A stretch of DNA of 64,000 bases from Epiperipatus broadwayi (GCA_028023455.1 JAQFVV010000049.1:5259149-5323148), one strand, 5' to 3'. Positions 25,481 through 39,885 are shown, numbered from the stretch's first letter. The notes: generated from the letters alone by a model not told the origin. Program-made: numbers and translations.

Positions 25481-27670
25481 AAACACTCAGTATACTAAAT
25501 GAATAGGTTAATTTAAAATGTATATATAATAAATATACACACATACACATTATTGTATAACTATATATTAAAGCTACATATATGAACATATATATATATA
25601 TATGCTTCATGTTTGAATGTTAAAAGTTACAAACAAAATTTAAGATTAAAACTTTTAATAAATATTTATAAATAAAAATTAAATATTTATTATAAATGCA
25701 CAAATGAATATATACAGTATAATTAATTTATAAAGTTAATTTGTGTTAAAAACAAAATATTTTCTAAAGTTTGTAAAATAAAAAGTTAATTGATTCTAAA
25801 TTTTAGCTAAAAGTTTAAAAGCAAAAGGTATTAAAAAGTGGAAATGACATTCTAGCAAAGTAATTAAAATATTTGTAAACAGATTACTAGAATAAGTTTA
25901 AGGAGATAAATAATTAAAATAATTTAATTTAAAAGGTTGTTATACCTGCTCAAAAATAAGAGTTGCAAATCACGTATTGAACAAACAAACTCAGATCTGT
26001 GAGAACGTAATGGAGTTATCTATGACCAATAAATAAGAGGTTTCAAACTACAAGAGATCAATCTGGATTTTACTGATAAGTAGCTCAAAATCATATAAAT
26101 AGTGGTGGAAATTACATTCATTATTATTCTATCATTGATTTTTTTATCTTTCTGTTATTATTCTACAATCATTATTCTGCTAAAATTAATTCTTGTCTGC
26201 TTCCAGGATTTATTGTATGCTGTTATTCTGTGAATTAAATAAATAATGTACTAGTTTCAGCCATATCTACCATGCAGGAGTAGAGAAACTATTCTCTGCC
26301 TTGCTCTGTCAAACTAGTAGAAGGCAGGTGGAAAAACTCATTGATGATTCCTGAGAAAGAATGCATCAGCAACAGAAGAAACCACCTGAACATGCACCCA
26401 CTATATCTTCAACTGATATGACTAAAAATTTGATGTCTACTGCCACCAAAAGAACCAGCCATTAAACCAAGATAAAATTACTGCTGAAATCTCTAATAAA
26501 GTCTGACTGTCAATTAGACCTTTATCCATTATAGCTATAATAAAGAATCACTCTATAAATACCTAAAGACTGAATATGAACTGTTAAGATGAAGGAATAA
26601 GTATAACTTTTAAACTAATAGTTAATTATTAACACTGATCTAATAAAATTTGTTAATGCATAATTACATAAGTAATCTGTTTAAAAGAAGGTATGGCAAG
26701 AGATGGATGGTAATTTGTTCTATTTTTGCACTACAATCTAATCAATATATATATATAAATCATTCTATAAAAACAATTAGCTTATAATCACAATATCTTG
26801 TCATGGTATTAAGTATTGGTATATTAAGCAGTTATTTCCACTTTATTTATTTAATAATAGCATGTTAAATCAATAAATGTTTTAAATTATGAATGGGTGG
26901 GAAGTGTGCTGTTAAAAAAACTAGATTAGAGCTTTATTAAATAGATGTCAGTTTTAGTCCTGTAATTGTATTATTATTATTAATAAGTACAGTTGTCAAT
27001 CCATCAATTTGGGATATGAGTTAGATTTGATTCTCATTCTTATGTAATGCATTAATATTTGATGATTGTAACATCATTTGTGACTGCTGATCTCTTACAA
27101 TCATTATCTTATTTAAACAGTGATATGCAATAGAAGATCAAGTCCTACCATATGTCATCCATTTTTTTCATACATGTTGTAGTAATACATATGTGACTGT
27201 CAATCATTGTATGCTATACATGTGGTAGATGGTTAATTCCTTTAGTAGGCATACAATTATCACATGTATTTATTTACTCTTATATAGATACCAATGTAGT
27301 ACAGATGTGATTTCCTGTATTTTACTATTATTTTATTTATTGCATTCGAATATCATGATCAAAATCATTCTTAGTTTATAGGCTTGTATTATTCATTAAA
27401 CAAGGTCAGTTAGCCAATGTGCAGTATATATGAGAGTTGAAAACAGTTAGATGTTTTTGCAGTAGATTGGAATCCATTCAAATAAGTAACAGATAAATAA
27501 TACTGTAAATTAGAGTCTATAATCATTTGTTTCAAATCTTTTTATCACCATATACTATATCTGTATATAATTAAATTAAAATTAAGGTAATAAAATTTGA
27601 AAAGTTTTACTTATCTAAAGTGAATTTATAAATTAACAAAAGTCATTCCAGTGTGTGTTTTGTGTTGTAT
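25481..27670. other. No gene recognised
   Basis: One block of higher complexity (about 26210-26530, with ctctgccttgctctgtcaaa) stands out but contains no coherent frame. The remainder is A+T-rich. Confidence 0.4.
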
Positions 27671-27744
27671 ATACATGAATAAATAGTGTTGTTTTATTAT
27701 TTTTGGCATACATGAATAAATGGTGTTGTTTTATTATTTTTGGC
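27671..27744. repeat. 37-bp tandem duplication
   Basis: Two adjacent units beginning atacatgaataaat (27671-27707 and 27708-27744), identical except for one base (atagtg/atggtg). Confidence 0.93.
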
Positions 27745-27944
27745 AGTTTGTTATCTTTATTTGCAATAAATTACTTAGGTAAATTGTTAAGAGTCTTTTG
27801 TTTTATTCCCAACTTTAGTGAGCTGTAAAAAAAAAATTGGTATTCTGTGACATCAGAATGTCAAATGCACATTTGGATTTCCCTCAGGTAATTTTCATAT
27901 GGGTTGGGTAATTCTGTCAGGTGCAATATGTATATACCCATCTA

Positions 27945-28960
<1,016 letters not shown>

Positions 28961-29281
28961 AGATCTAAAGATCCACCTGTTTCACTTACTATAGTCATAG
29001 TTGTATATTTATTTGTACATTATTTCCCTCTAAATTGCATGTACTTTTTTAATTCAGAATTCCAAACTGTGCCCTTAAAGAATTATAGAGTATGTGCCTG
29101 TATAAGTGCCTATTTTATTGCAATATAGATGCCAGTAAGGATAATATATACACACATATAGCCCTCCATTTATTAAAATTGTGTAAACATAACAGTCTGT
29201 GCAGCTTGAATTTATGTATAGAATTATATTTAAACTTAGTAAAAAAAATCATTTATTTAAAATATTAGTCTTAAATATTCT

Positions 29282-29600
29282 TTTAAAATTATTTCAAGTT
29301 TATTTTTCATTAAAAATACAGATGGTCAAGTTGTTTACAAGTTAATATTTGTTCAAAGTAATATTTCATTAAAGATTGGTCAGCTTGGCATTACTTAAAA
29401 ATTATTTCCAGTTTTATTCTTCATTAGAAGTGCTGACAATAAAGTTGTTTACAAGTTAAAACTTGCTTAAAATTGTTTCGTCCAAGATTGACTAGATTAG
29501 CATTTTCTTAAAATTATTTTAGGTTTGTGATTTTGTTTAAAACTGCAGACTATAAAGCTGTTTATGCATTTTCACAGTTGATCAAAATAACATTTTACTT
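29282..29600. repeat. Degenerate tandem repeat, period about 115 bp
   Basis: Three imperfect units contain ttaaaattattt..agttt, ttcattaaa/ttcattaga, aagttgtttacaagttaa and agattg.. words (starting about 29282, 29396 and 29505). The third is the most diverged. Confidence 0.7.
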
Positions 29601-30075
29601 TAATTAACCTTATAGCTAAAAGTTGCAGAAAGGAGTTTGCTATTAACTGAAAGGAGACCCTTTGATCCCTCTTGGAGGCCTTAAATGAACCGAGCAGGGC
29701 AAATTCCTAATGCCCACTCCATATGTTCTTGTCGTTGCAGCTGTTATTACTATGTGATTATTCATATAGTATATGAACATGGATGGGCTGCTCACCAACA
29801 CGCATTAGCCAGCATGGTGAGTTTATTGGCTTTTTACCTCTGAGTTTAAGATCAAGAAACACCATGGTCTTTCTTCTCAGTGCCTGATAAGGCAGAATGA
29901 ATGTTTGTGTAAATGATAAATATTTTTCCAATACATATATACAATTATGACAGACAAAAATAAAGCATGGCCCTTATTCTCAGGAGGCTGTAAAGTCACC
30001 AACTAAGGCAGCGTTTGGTGGCCAAAGGCGGAGGGTGCTAAGAATTACCTGATTGTGGACCCAGGCTGCCATTTG

Positions 30076-31062
30076 ATGATGACTTTTTATTTAGGTACTT
30101 ACAACTGCAGATCACTTTCAAGTGAAGGAAGATTGCAAGAATTAGAAGAAGAACTGTCTTATATTAAATGGGACATTATTGGACTTTGTGAAGTTAGAAG
30201 AAAAGGAGAAGAAACAATTGATTTAAAAAGTGGACATATACTCTATTATAAAGGCACACATATTGGAAATACAAGTGGAGTAGGATTCATTATAAATAAA
30301 AAGTGGAAGAACAATATTGTGGAGATTGGTGGTGTATCAGACAGAGTGGCAAGATTAGTTATACAACTTAATAGCAGATACCAAATGCAGATAATTCAGG
30401 TTTATGCCCCAACAAGTTCTCATAGTGATGAAGTAGTAGAAGATTTTTATATGAATGTACAAAAGGCTTTTGATCAGAGTAAACAACATTTTAAAATTGT
30501 TATGGGAGATTTTAATGTTATGGGAGATTTTAATGCTAGAATTGGTAGACAAGTGAAAGATGAAATTGCTGTAGGTAATTTTGGTTATGATAATAGAAAT
30601 GAGAGAGGACATAGACTTGTGGAGTTTGCAGAAAAAGAAAAACTTTATATTATGAATTCATTTTTTGAGAAAAATGTTAAAAGGAAATGGACATGGAAGC
30701 ATCCAAATGAAGGTACAGCAGAATTGGATTATATTTTGACTAACAGAAAATACATATTTCAAGAGTGTAATGTTCTTAATAAATTTAACACAGGAAGTGA
30801 TCATCGATTAGTAAGGTGTAAGTTACGTGTTAATGTAAAACTAGAGAGACAAAAATTATTAACAAAAACAATATTTACAGTTGATATCCCTAATCTTCAG
30901 AAACATTCTAATGAATTTAAATTAAAACTTACAAATAGGTTTCAAGGGTTAGGAGATTTTGAACATGATACAGATTTGAATGAAATTAATATGAAAATAA
31001 CTGATACACTTTTAAAAACTGCAACAAACATAGTTGGTAGAAAAAATGCAGCAATTGACTAA
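30076..31062 (+). pseudogene. RTE endonuclease domain
   Basis: This is the nicking endonuclease that opens target DNA for target-primed reverse transcription. Family motifs appear in order: LGTYNCRSL (metal-binding Asn), IIGLCEVRR (catalytic Glu), IQVYAPT, GDFNARIG (catalytic Asp and Asn), WKHPNEGTAELDYILTNR and TGSDHRLV (Asp-His near the C-terminus). All expected catalytic residues are visible. I chose the ATG at 30076 because translation from it gives the family's start just before the first motif; the frame is open from 30055 with a GTG. Anomaly: an 18-bp tandem duplication (30499-30516 and 30517-30534) doubles VMGDFN in the active-site motif. The frame ends at 31062 because of a frameshift before the reverse transcriptase. 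Confidence 0.92.
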
Positions 31063-32906
31063 TAAAATTTCTACTGAGACTAGAGAATTTATGAAGAAAA
31101 AAAGGAATATGAAGATATACAAAAATGTTGTATTAAAAAGAATTGAATATCTCGAATTTTGTAAAATGGTACGGAAAAGAGTTGAAAATGATATAAGAAA
31201 GTATAACTGTGAAATAGCAAGGAAAGCTGTAGAAGAAAATAAAAGTCTCAAAAATGTTAAACAACATTTTGGTATTGGTAGGAAATTTATATCTGCAATA
31301 AGAAAAAAAGATGGAATTATTACTAAAAAGAGAGATGACATCATGAAATTGGTAGAAGATTTTTATCAAGAATTATATAGTAATAAAGAACAAGTACCTC
31401 CTATATCTATTACATCTTCCGAATTGCCCAGAATTTTAAATGAAGAAGTGAGACATGCAATTAAGTGTATGAAGAAAGGAAAGGCTCCAGGAAATGATGG
31501 AATTATAATTGATATATTAAAAGAAGCAGGTGAAGAAATAGAAACAATTTTAGCAAAGTTATATACCAAATGTCTAAATGATAAAGATGTACCAGAAGAT
31601 TGGAAGAATGCAGTAATAATATTAATATTTAAAAAAGGTGATAAAGAAGATATTAGAAATTACAGACCTATCAACATTTTATGAGTTTTATATAAAATTT
31701 TTACCAAGATAATTACAACTCGTCTACAGAGAACTTTGGATTTCCACCAACCAAGAGAACAAGCTGGATTTAAAAGTGGTTTTAGTACAATAGATCATAT
31801 CCAGGTATTGAGAGAAGTCATAGAAAGGACAAACAAATATGAGTTGTCTTTATGTTTTGGATTTGTAGATTATGAAAAGGCATTTGATTCTATACACATT
31901 TCTTCAGTGATTAATGCATTGGATCATCAAGGTATAGATCCAGGATATTGTCATATTTTAAAGAATATTTATAAAAATGCAACAGCAACAATTAGATTAC
32001 ATAATGATACTGGAAAAATCAACATTGAGAAAGGTGTATGACAAGGTGACTCCATATCTCTAAAACTCTTTACAGCAGTGCTGCAAGAAGTATTTTGTGT
32101 ATTAAAATGTGAAACTAAAGGAGTGAAAGTAAATGGAGAGTATTTAAGTCATTTAGATTTCGCAGATGATGTAGTTGTTTTTGCAAATAATGCTTCAGAG
32201 CTGCAGGAAATGTTGCAGGAGTTAGCAGATGAAAGTAGAAAAGTAGGACGAAAGTTAAATGTTAAAAGACTAAAGTAATGTTTAATCGATTTGTTCAAAA
32301 TATGAAAATAAAGATTGATTACGAAGAATTAGAAGAGGTTAACAGTTACAAATACCTTGGTCATATTATTAATACAGATGGAAACATAATGGAGGAAATT
32401 AATCATAGAATTAAACTTGGTTGGAGTGCTTTTGGTAGAAATAACTTGATACTAAAAGGAAATATGCCTATGTGTTTGAAAAGGATGGTTTTTAACAAAT
32501 GTGTTTTACCAGTTCTTACTTATGGATCTGAGACTTGGACACTTAATAGAAGAGCAATTCAGAGACTTCAGACCACTCAAAAGAGTATGGAGAGGTGTAT
32601 GTTGGGAGTAACAAGAAGAGATCGAAAATGCAATGTATGGGTAAGACAACAAACAGGTGTTATTGACCTTATTGAAAAAATTAAAAGATTGAAATGGAGT
32701 TGGGCTGGACATATTGCTAGAAGAGATGATAATAGATGCACAATTGAATTTTTCAACTGCATTCCATGGGATTGTAAAGACCCAGAAAGAGACCACATGT
32801 GATATGGATGGATGAAATAAGAAAATGTGCAGGGGTGTTGTGGAGAAGAGAAGCTAAAGATTGGAGAAGATGGATTAAACTTGGAGATACCTTCATCCTG
32901 CAGTAG
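31034..32906 (+). pseudogene. RTE reverse transcriptase and C-terminal domain
   Basis: Reverse transcriptase of the same element. Visible motifs are [10 protein letters not shown], a [24 protein letters not shown] block, QAGFKSGFSTIDHI, motif A FVDYEKAFDS, motif B QGDSIS, and motif C LDFADDVVVFA with its Asp-Asp pair. YKYLGHIINTDG, a TYGSETWTL block, MLGVTRRDRK and WAGHIARRDD follow. The main frame is broken by TGA at 31682-31684 and TGA at 32039-32041. The latter sits at a codon that is usually Arg, so CGA to TGA decay is likely. A single-base frameshift near 32265 moves the frame to 32278, and another near 32785 separates the last segment ending at the TAG of 32904-32906. As it stands it cannot make active enzyme. 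Confidence 0.92.
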
Positions 32907-32938
32907 ATTGATAATGGTTGATGATAATGATGATAACT

Positions 32939-33830
32939 AAAAGTCAATAAAAAATCAGTCGGTCGTAAATCCTGACTTGACCATTTGGAGGGACCCCGGG
33001 AGAGTTTCTTTAGAGGTAATTAAAGATAATTGAGAGCATGAGGTTCGAAGTAGTAAACAAGTGACATGGTAAGTGCAAGAAAAAAATAGGGGTGTGTACT
33101 AAATATAGATATAAAAACTGGCAGTTTGTATTATCTATACAAAAAAAAAACTAATATGTAGACAGAAAATATATACCACAGAAAGAATATTATTAAAAGT
33201 TTTTTTTATTGTTGCTAAGATGAGAATCATCAGCTAGTGGAACATAGATTTGCCATATCTTCCACTATTTCCTACAAATGGTAACAACAGCCATCATATT
33301 ATGCTTAAGAAGCAGTAATAGCCACCCTATAAGTATAAACCAGTCACATAGATAATAATTGAGCTGTATCCAGAAGCCACCTCAGCTATAATGAAGCTGT
33401 ACCCAGTAAGCAACCCCAGCCACAAGCCAATTACATTCAATAAGCTTCATTAAAATGTTGAAGCCACATCTACTGAATGGTGTCAGAAAGCAAGAAAAGC
33501 CAGATTCGCGTCCATCTATGGAGAATAGGAATCATGCTCCTTACATGAACTTTTACTAGAATCCTTCTCGAGAATTATAGTAAAGCATGCTAAAATATCA
33601 TTCATTCTTTAAAGTAACTATCAAGCTAGTGCTCTTTATGTTTCCTATATAACTCTGTTATGTAAATGTAAATCAGCTATGTATTTTTATTTTTAATTAG
33701 TTACTTTATCAAATCTTGCTTGATCATTATCATTATCATTATTATAAAAATATACATATGCATATAATTTATTTTAATATGTAATGTTTAAAACTAAAAC
33801 TTTAGTAATAAGGAAATTGACTTCTTATTT
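32939..33830. other. No gene recognised
   Basis: A short G+C-rich block just past the LINE tail (32955-33010, with ccatttggagggaccccggg) and a loosely repetitive segment at 33280-33530 (agccacc, agctgtaccca and gaagccac words). Neither has a frame or a known family. Confidence 0.35.
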
Positions 33831-35110
33831 ATTATTTAGACATTATTTAAGCCATTCTTTATCATAGTTATGTTTGATTTATGCTAAAGTAATCAGAACA
33901 GAGTTTGGCGAATTATAAATTCTCGAGAGAGATATACATGCTCATTGTATTCATTTGTTCTAAAGAAACTGACAAGCTCCTTTCTGTGCTTATTGCTATC
34001 CATAATATGGCCTAGTAAATAATTATAAATAGTGTTTATTTGCTTTAAGTGAGAGCGATTTTCTACAGTATATGTGCAATGAATATTTGGACCCATAATA
34101 TCTTTTAAAATATATTGTAAATCTATAATTATATGTCTTAAGTGTTACAGATAACTCTTAAGCCAGATTCTAAGTATTTCCCTATAATATAATTGTTATG
34201 TGGTATTTTGGAATTGATAAATGGCAGTTACACTGCTAGACGCTCTGTAATTTGCATATTTAATGAATTAAAATGATTAGATTAGATTCACAGAGTGATT
34301 GTGATGCTCATTGGCAAATTTTGCTTAGCTTTTTGCTATATTCTATACATATGTATGTGTCTGTATTGGGGTTGATTTAATGTCAAACCATGCCAGTTAG
34401 TTTGGACAGCCAAGCTATTTTATATTTGATATTTGAAAGAGACCAAAAGAGTCTCATCCTTGAAGTAGCTGTTCGATCCTCTGGACTAAAAAAGTCTCCT
34501 TTATTATTATAGCAAGCAGCATGGTGCAAAGAACCAATTACATGGTAATGAATCTTTATGAGCACATCTTTGAGACACACCCCTTTTATTAATATGATAC
34601 CCCATAGAATCTGAAGTTACCCTGCTCCATCAGTTTCGCCCACCTTATTAAATAATTTTAGCCTTGATCTGAAACAGAATCTGGGTTAACTTGATTAATT
34701 TGTATCATAAATTAGATGTAAACTTTATTGATAAGTAATATTACCTCCCATTTAGTATGATCACACTCTTTTTGCCAAGTTCTTGGCATATATTTAGGCA
34801 TAAATCTCTGCATAATTGTGTATCATATTACTCATCCCTATGTAATAAAAGGGAAAATGGCAATGTAAAGGTTAATTAGCCACTGTAATGTTTTGTTTAT
34901 CGTACATAAAGCTAAAATATTAATCATATGTAAAATAACATTCACCTGCATATGAATCATTTATATACCTGAATTTTAATGTTTGTTACTCTGTATCAAG
35001 AATGTATATTTATTTCCCTCCATATCATGCTTAATTCTTAACCTGTTAATCCTATATAACTTCACTTGCGTGTGATAGATTATGTACATTTTGTTTTATT
35101 AATTATAAAT
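33831..35110. other. Higher-complexity non-coding block, possible regulatory DNA
   Basis: This stretch has fewer homopolymers and simple repeats than its surroundings. It contains an octamer-like atttgcat (about 34253), many TAAT-core words (for example ttaatgaatt and attaattt) and no long frame. That composition is common for conserved developmental enhancers. Only comparison with related genomes can show whether it is constrained. Confidence 0.25.
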
Positions 35111-36139
35111 TTATATTAAATTTTCTAAAATATATCACCTCTCAGTGTCAATCCTTGCTCATAGTCTTTATGAATCACTAGTTAAGTCATTTAGTGTTAG
35201 TTAAGGGGGGGGGTAAATCTCGTGTTCTACCAATATGCTAGTAATGGAATGTGGTCAAAGAAGTATCAAGGGTAGCCTCAGGCAGGTCATTTAATAGTGT
35301 GAGATTTGGAAGCTTGGGTGAGAGAGTTGAGGTATGATCAGACATAGGGTGTTACCATCCCATCTTGGTCAGCCTGTTTCTCTTTCGTCTGAACTCTCAG
35401 TCTGCTGAGCAAATGTACAAACCTGACTGTTACAATATATACCAATAATACATGCAGATAAATTAAAAATGTAGAACTATATTTAATATATATTGACACA
35501 GAAATTAATTTATATTAAAAATTTTTATTGGTTGTATGTATAATATTATATGAATATAGGAATACCACATTATTTTTTTTTCTTTTGTATTGTTTTATAT
35601 TTGATAGCTATGAAACTATTTATGTGTTCATTAAAACCATTAGTATTTCATCTAAATTAATATTTGAAATTCTAACCTGGAACTGATTGATTTAAAACAA
35701 AAATCAGTACATATGAAAAGTCAGGAAATAATGATCATCTTTTATCTGACAAAATAAATTGGTATTGATATAACAAAATGTGAGTGTTATTTACAAGGTT
35801 TAGAAAAGATTATTTGCAGATCTTGATTGTAAATTGTCTCAGTAAATTACTTGGACTAGTTTATTCTATAAAATAGGTTTGTATGTAAGTATATATGTGT
35901 AAATATTAGTACTAAAAATAGAATTCCATTTAGTGGAGAAACTAAATATGATCTGTAAATAACAATATAAATTGAGTAGGTAAACAATAATAAACTCATT
36001 TTAACAAACGTGTTAAAATGACACATTTAGAGGCTGACATGAAAACTATTATTATTGTTTGTGCATCAGAACAGGTTCTTCATCAAATGATAATAAACAC
36101 TCTTTTGGTAATGGTATATTTATATACATAAATAATAAT
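35111..36139. other. No gene recognised; possible LTR-like end
   Basis: The 35200-35440 segment is G+C-richer, with a G-run and gtttctctttcgtctgaact, ending near ctgactgttaca. The end resembles a U5/LTR end in style only; no partner or target duplication was found. Confidence 0.25.
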
Positions 36140-36252
36140 CATTAAAATCAGTCAACACTTAGACAATCCCAATATCAATAAAAATCAACAGTTTGAAATT
36201 GTTGATTGTTATTGATATTGAGATTATCTATGTGATGACTGGCTTTTTAATG
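36140..36252. repeat. Hairpin repeat of family R1
   Basis: The left arm (cagtcaacacttagacaatc, then ccaatatcaataaaaatcaa) and right arm (ttgattgttattgatattga, then gattatctatgtgatgactg) are reverse complements with a few mismatches around a tiny loop. The same words make up the linear R1 copies at 3.2 and 5.9 kb, so R1 is probably a foldback family. Confidence 0.8.
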
Positions 36253-39200
36253 ATTACTTTCCAAACCCATTTAATCTTCAGCATTATTACACTTATAAAT
36301 AATAATATATAAAATAAACTACACACATAATTTATTTGAGTACAATGAATCATATTTTGCCTGTGTATTTGTTGTGATTAATTATTAATTATGCATAGTA
36401 GGATAACAAATAATCTTTTATAGTACTTCAGATATACATAAAACTTCTATTTGAGCACACCTTAATGGGAAAATATAAATAAAGATGTCTGACAAAGGTT
36501 AATGACCCATAATATTAATTTCTTACTAAATTAGTTGTTTTTTTTTGTTGGACCAGGTCACTATCTCTAACAGGTCTTTAGCACATTTGGAATTTAAATT
36601 AAGGTGTTTATGTTATTGTTTTTTAATTTCAAAAAATAAATTCATTAAAATTAATAGTTTACATAATAATTTTTATTGATTTTAAAAATATATATTTTTT
36701 AAAAAACAATCTTTATTTTTTTTTTTTTTAAAAAAAAGGTTTATTAGTACTATGGTTTGATCCTATGGGGTACAAACTATGGGCCATATGGCTCAGACTT
36801 AAAGATTTTAACAAAATTGACAATTGTAAATATTGTTTGCATAAATTCAGTGTAGATAAATTTGATTAGTTCTTAATAGTCCTATCAAAGTTGATCAGCC
36901 CCCATGTGGTCCTGTAGGTCATTTGGGGGCTAGACGCATGTTTTTCTCATTCGTTGTGGTCAATTTCTTGATTAATGTTTGCTGAGGATCATTCTGAGTA
37001 GTATCAAAGAGTAGCGCACATCTAAGTGTTCCATAAACAATATGTTAAAAAGGTGGTGCTTCTCACCATTGCGAATACACCAAAATTAATGCCCTGCTTA
37101 ACCTTAAATGTGTTATTTTTTTAAAAAAGATTCGTTTAGTTTTCATAAACTTTAAGACAACGGAGAACCGTTAAATGACAATCATATTTTTACTACATAT
37201 ATATGGTGAAATGATATGTATGTGTCTTATAAAATTGTTGATATTAATAATATTTTCCCTATAAAACAATAACAGTTGTAATAAACTTATAAGTTAAAAT
37301 TATTTGACTTAATCTTTTTTCACTTTATGGTTTCATTTCATTAATATAAATTTATTTAATAAATTTAAGAAGGGATAAAAAAAAGATTTTATAAAGTGGA
37401 CAATAGTAGTATTGATTATTTTATTGCATCATAATAAATATTTTATTAAAGTATTAGTCATTAACATTATCTGTATAATATAATAAATTGTTTATCTAAA
37501 AACATTTTCTAATTACAAAACCAAGAATAAAGAATAAAAGAAAAAATAGCGTTATCAATGCTAAATCTAAATTATCTAATCTGATTAAATAATTTCATAT
37601 ATATATACAATGCTAAATATTGTGTAAAAATTTACATTTTACTATTGTAATAATTTTTAAACAGAAGAATACAACTACTCTAGCATTAGTTAAAAAAATC
37701 CTTTAAATTTTAATGCCAAAGATGTATGAGAATAAAATTTAATATTAGATAAAAATGTCTGAGTTATAATTTAAAAAGTTAAAATTCTGTAACTTGAATA
37801 TTGAAGAAAATATAGCTTGTTGAAGGTTTTGTTTAACAACTTTATTTTCAATGTGTCTATTATATTGTGGTCAATTTCAATTCATTGGAAAGTTTTGTAT
37901 GTGTTTTTTATATATATAAAATCTCAGCTGAATTACACTCAGAAACAGACCAAATTCAATACACATCAAATCGTATATATAGAATATAAATGGCAATTAC
38001 AATTAGCACAATAGATTTTCAAATCGGCCATGATATTTACATATTATAAATTAATAATTTTTAACAAATTTTATTCTTATATGAAAATATAACAGATATT
38101 TCCACATATTAAACCATTTCAACAATATACATATATTGAATTAAATATTTTCATGCATTGTTATTATAATAAAGAATAGAAAAGAAGAGATAATATTCAT
38201 GTAAACAGATATCATCTTTAACCTTTGAGATTTCTGTGAAATTATCAATTACTAATAATTGGCATTTCCTGAGATTAAACAAGTTTTATCTGTAAACTAT
38301 AATAATTTTGTTGAGTTTTTTAAATATAGTTTTAATCTATTTATTTTATTTTTCAAATTGAAAATCCATTAACTATAGTAAAGGAATATAGATTTTTTAA
38401 TCCAGAATAATTTATCATGCACCGTGTCACTAAAAATGCAAGTAAATGTTTAAAATGGATTATTATATTTTTTATTAGCCAAGACTTAATGATGGTTATA
38501 GGTTGTGTTAAAAGAAATATAGAAAGAAAATTTAAAAAAAAAAAATGTTAATGATTAAGTAGTTATCATTAACTTTAAGATGAACATTAAATAATTTTTT
38601 ATTAAAATAATTCTAAAAGTAAACAGATGGAGATTTTTTAAAACTTTATCATTGGCTGTGCTAAAAATTTTGTATACATTATTAACTTATCAAAAATCAA
38701 TAGTCAAACTTATCAATAAAATAATAATTTACAGCATTTCAGATTTAAAAAATTAGGCAACTTTAAAATTAAAATTCAACTATTACTTCTTTCATTGTCA
38801 ACACAGATATTTCATATGTAAAGTAATAAAAACATAACACAACTGCATATTCAGCTAATTCAATTCTTACTTACATTCCAATAACTTTTAGTATCAAAAA
38901 AACTTTTAAATAAATTAATAGCTTCAAAATCATAAATTTTCAATAAAAAATATTTTCTTTAAAAAAGAATAAGTAAAAAGTCTCTATTGTTAAAAATTTA
39001 TAATTTTGACACTATTAATATATTTAAAAGATATTTTGATGCTAAAGTTAATTGAAATGCAAATGAAAGTTAGAGAAAATTAGTTAAGTATATATTTGTG
39101 TTGTGTTTACATCACTATTTATTTGAAAAGTCTACTTTGGTAGTGAAACCAATTGTTATAAAATTTTAATTTTAAATTTCAGCTAATATTTCAATCCTTC

Positions 39201-39525
39201 ATTAGTGGTTTGTTTATACTATTTATTATATATTATCCTATTACTGTTGTCATAATAAAAGTATAATTGAATGGTGTGGTTGTTGAAAAGTCCTGTAATA
39301 TACAAAAGCTAAAAGTAAAATGTTGAGATTTTGTTGAAAAATCTTGATAAATCACTCAGAAATGTAAGGCTAAAAGTATTCAACTAACCTGTTTTTTTCT
39401 CTCAAATATATCAGAAAATCAATGTTATATGGTTTTCTTTTGTTAGAAATCACTTAATATTAAAAGAAATTATGTCTCTGTATTGGAAGTAGAAGGTTGA
39501 TAGTTCTTATATATGAACTAGACAC
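36253..39525. other. No gene recognised
   Basis: A T-run/A-run hairpin lies at 36716-36738. A more complex block (about 36750-37110, with catgtggtcctgtaggtcat) may be an old transposon fragment but has no diagnostic end. The rest is A+T-rich. Confidence 0.35.
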
Positions 39526-39885
39526 TTAGCAGTAAAGCATTAAAGAGACATTATACCATATATTGAAGAATAGGACATATATGTTGAGAGTAACAAAAAT
39601 ATCAAAATTGATAGGGGAAAGAAAAAAACCAGACATCACTGTCATCATTAATGAAATTAAAAGTTTAAAATTAATCTGAGTCTGACAAATTAGTAAAGAA
39701 GATGACATTGGATGAAGATTTGAAGTTTTAATCTGGATCCTAAGAGGTTGGAAAACATCTAGAAAAAATACTTATGAAATGAAAGATGAGGTAAGAAAGT
39801 TTGTTGTAGTGACCTGAAACAAAGCTTTAATTCTCAGATAGGAGTAGATAATATCAAAAAATAATGATAATGATGAATAAATTAT
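39526..39885 (+). pseudogene. Degraded RTE-clade LINE, 3' fragment
   Basis: Translating across several frames gives a decayed version of the RTE C-terminus: a gttgagagtaaca (MLRVT-like) piece, VIINEIKSLKL (family I..IN.IK.LKW), then a LDPKR piece (family WDPKRP). A tail of ataatgataatgatgaataa ends it at about 39860-39880, like the tail of the 29.6-32.9 kb element. Many stops and shifts make it much older than that copy. Confidence 0.6.

Larger units (their letters stand above)
29640..32938 (+). mobile_element. RTE-clade non-LTR retrotransposon, nearly full length
   Basis: A single plus-strand element with the RTE order: apurinic-type endonuclease (30076-31060), reverse transcriptase (about 31060-32280) and C-terminal region (32278-32906), then a short tail built on tgatgataatgatgataa (32908-32938), the 3' tail type used by RTE elements instead of poly(A). 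The start is uncertain. G+C-richer, 5'-UTR-like sequence extends upstream from the endonuclease to about 29640 or 29970. The coding sequence is broken by frameshifts near 31055, 32265 and 32785 and by in-frame stops at 31682 and 32039. The decay is light, so the insertion is fairly young. Confidence 0.9.

Noticed and set aside
31012-31569. Minus-strand open frames of 67-110 residues
   Set aside because: They are antisense shadows of the RTE reverse transcriptase coding strand.
33640-35440. Possible solo LTR from tgttatgtaaatg to ctgactgttaca
   Set aside because: Start and end flanks do not share a target duplication and no second copy is present.
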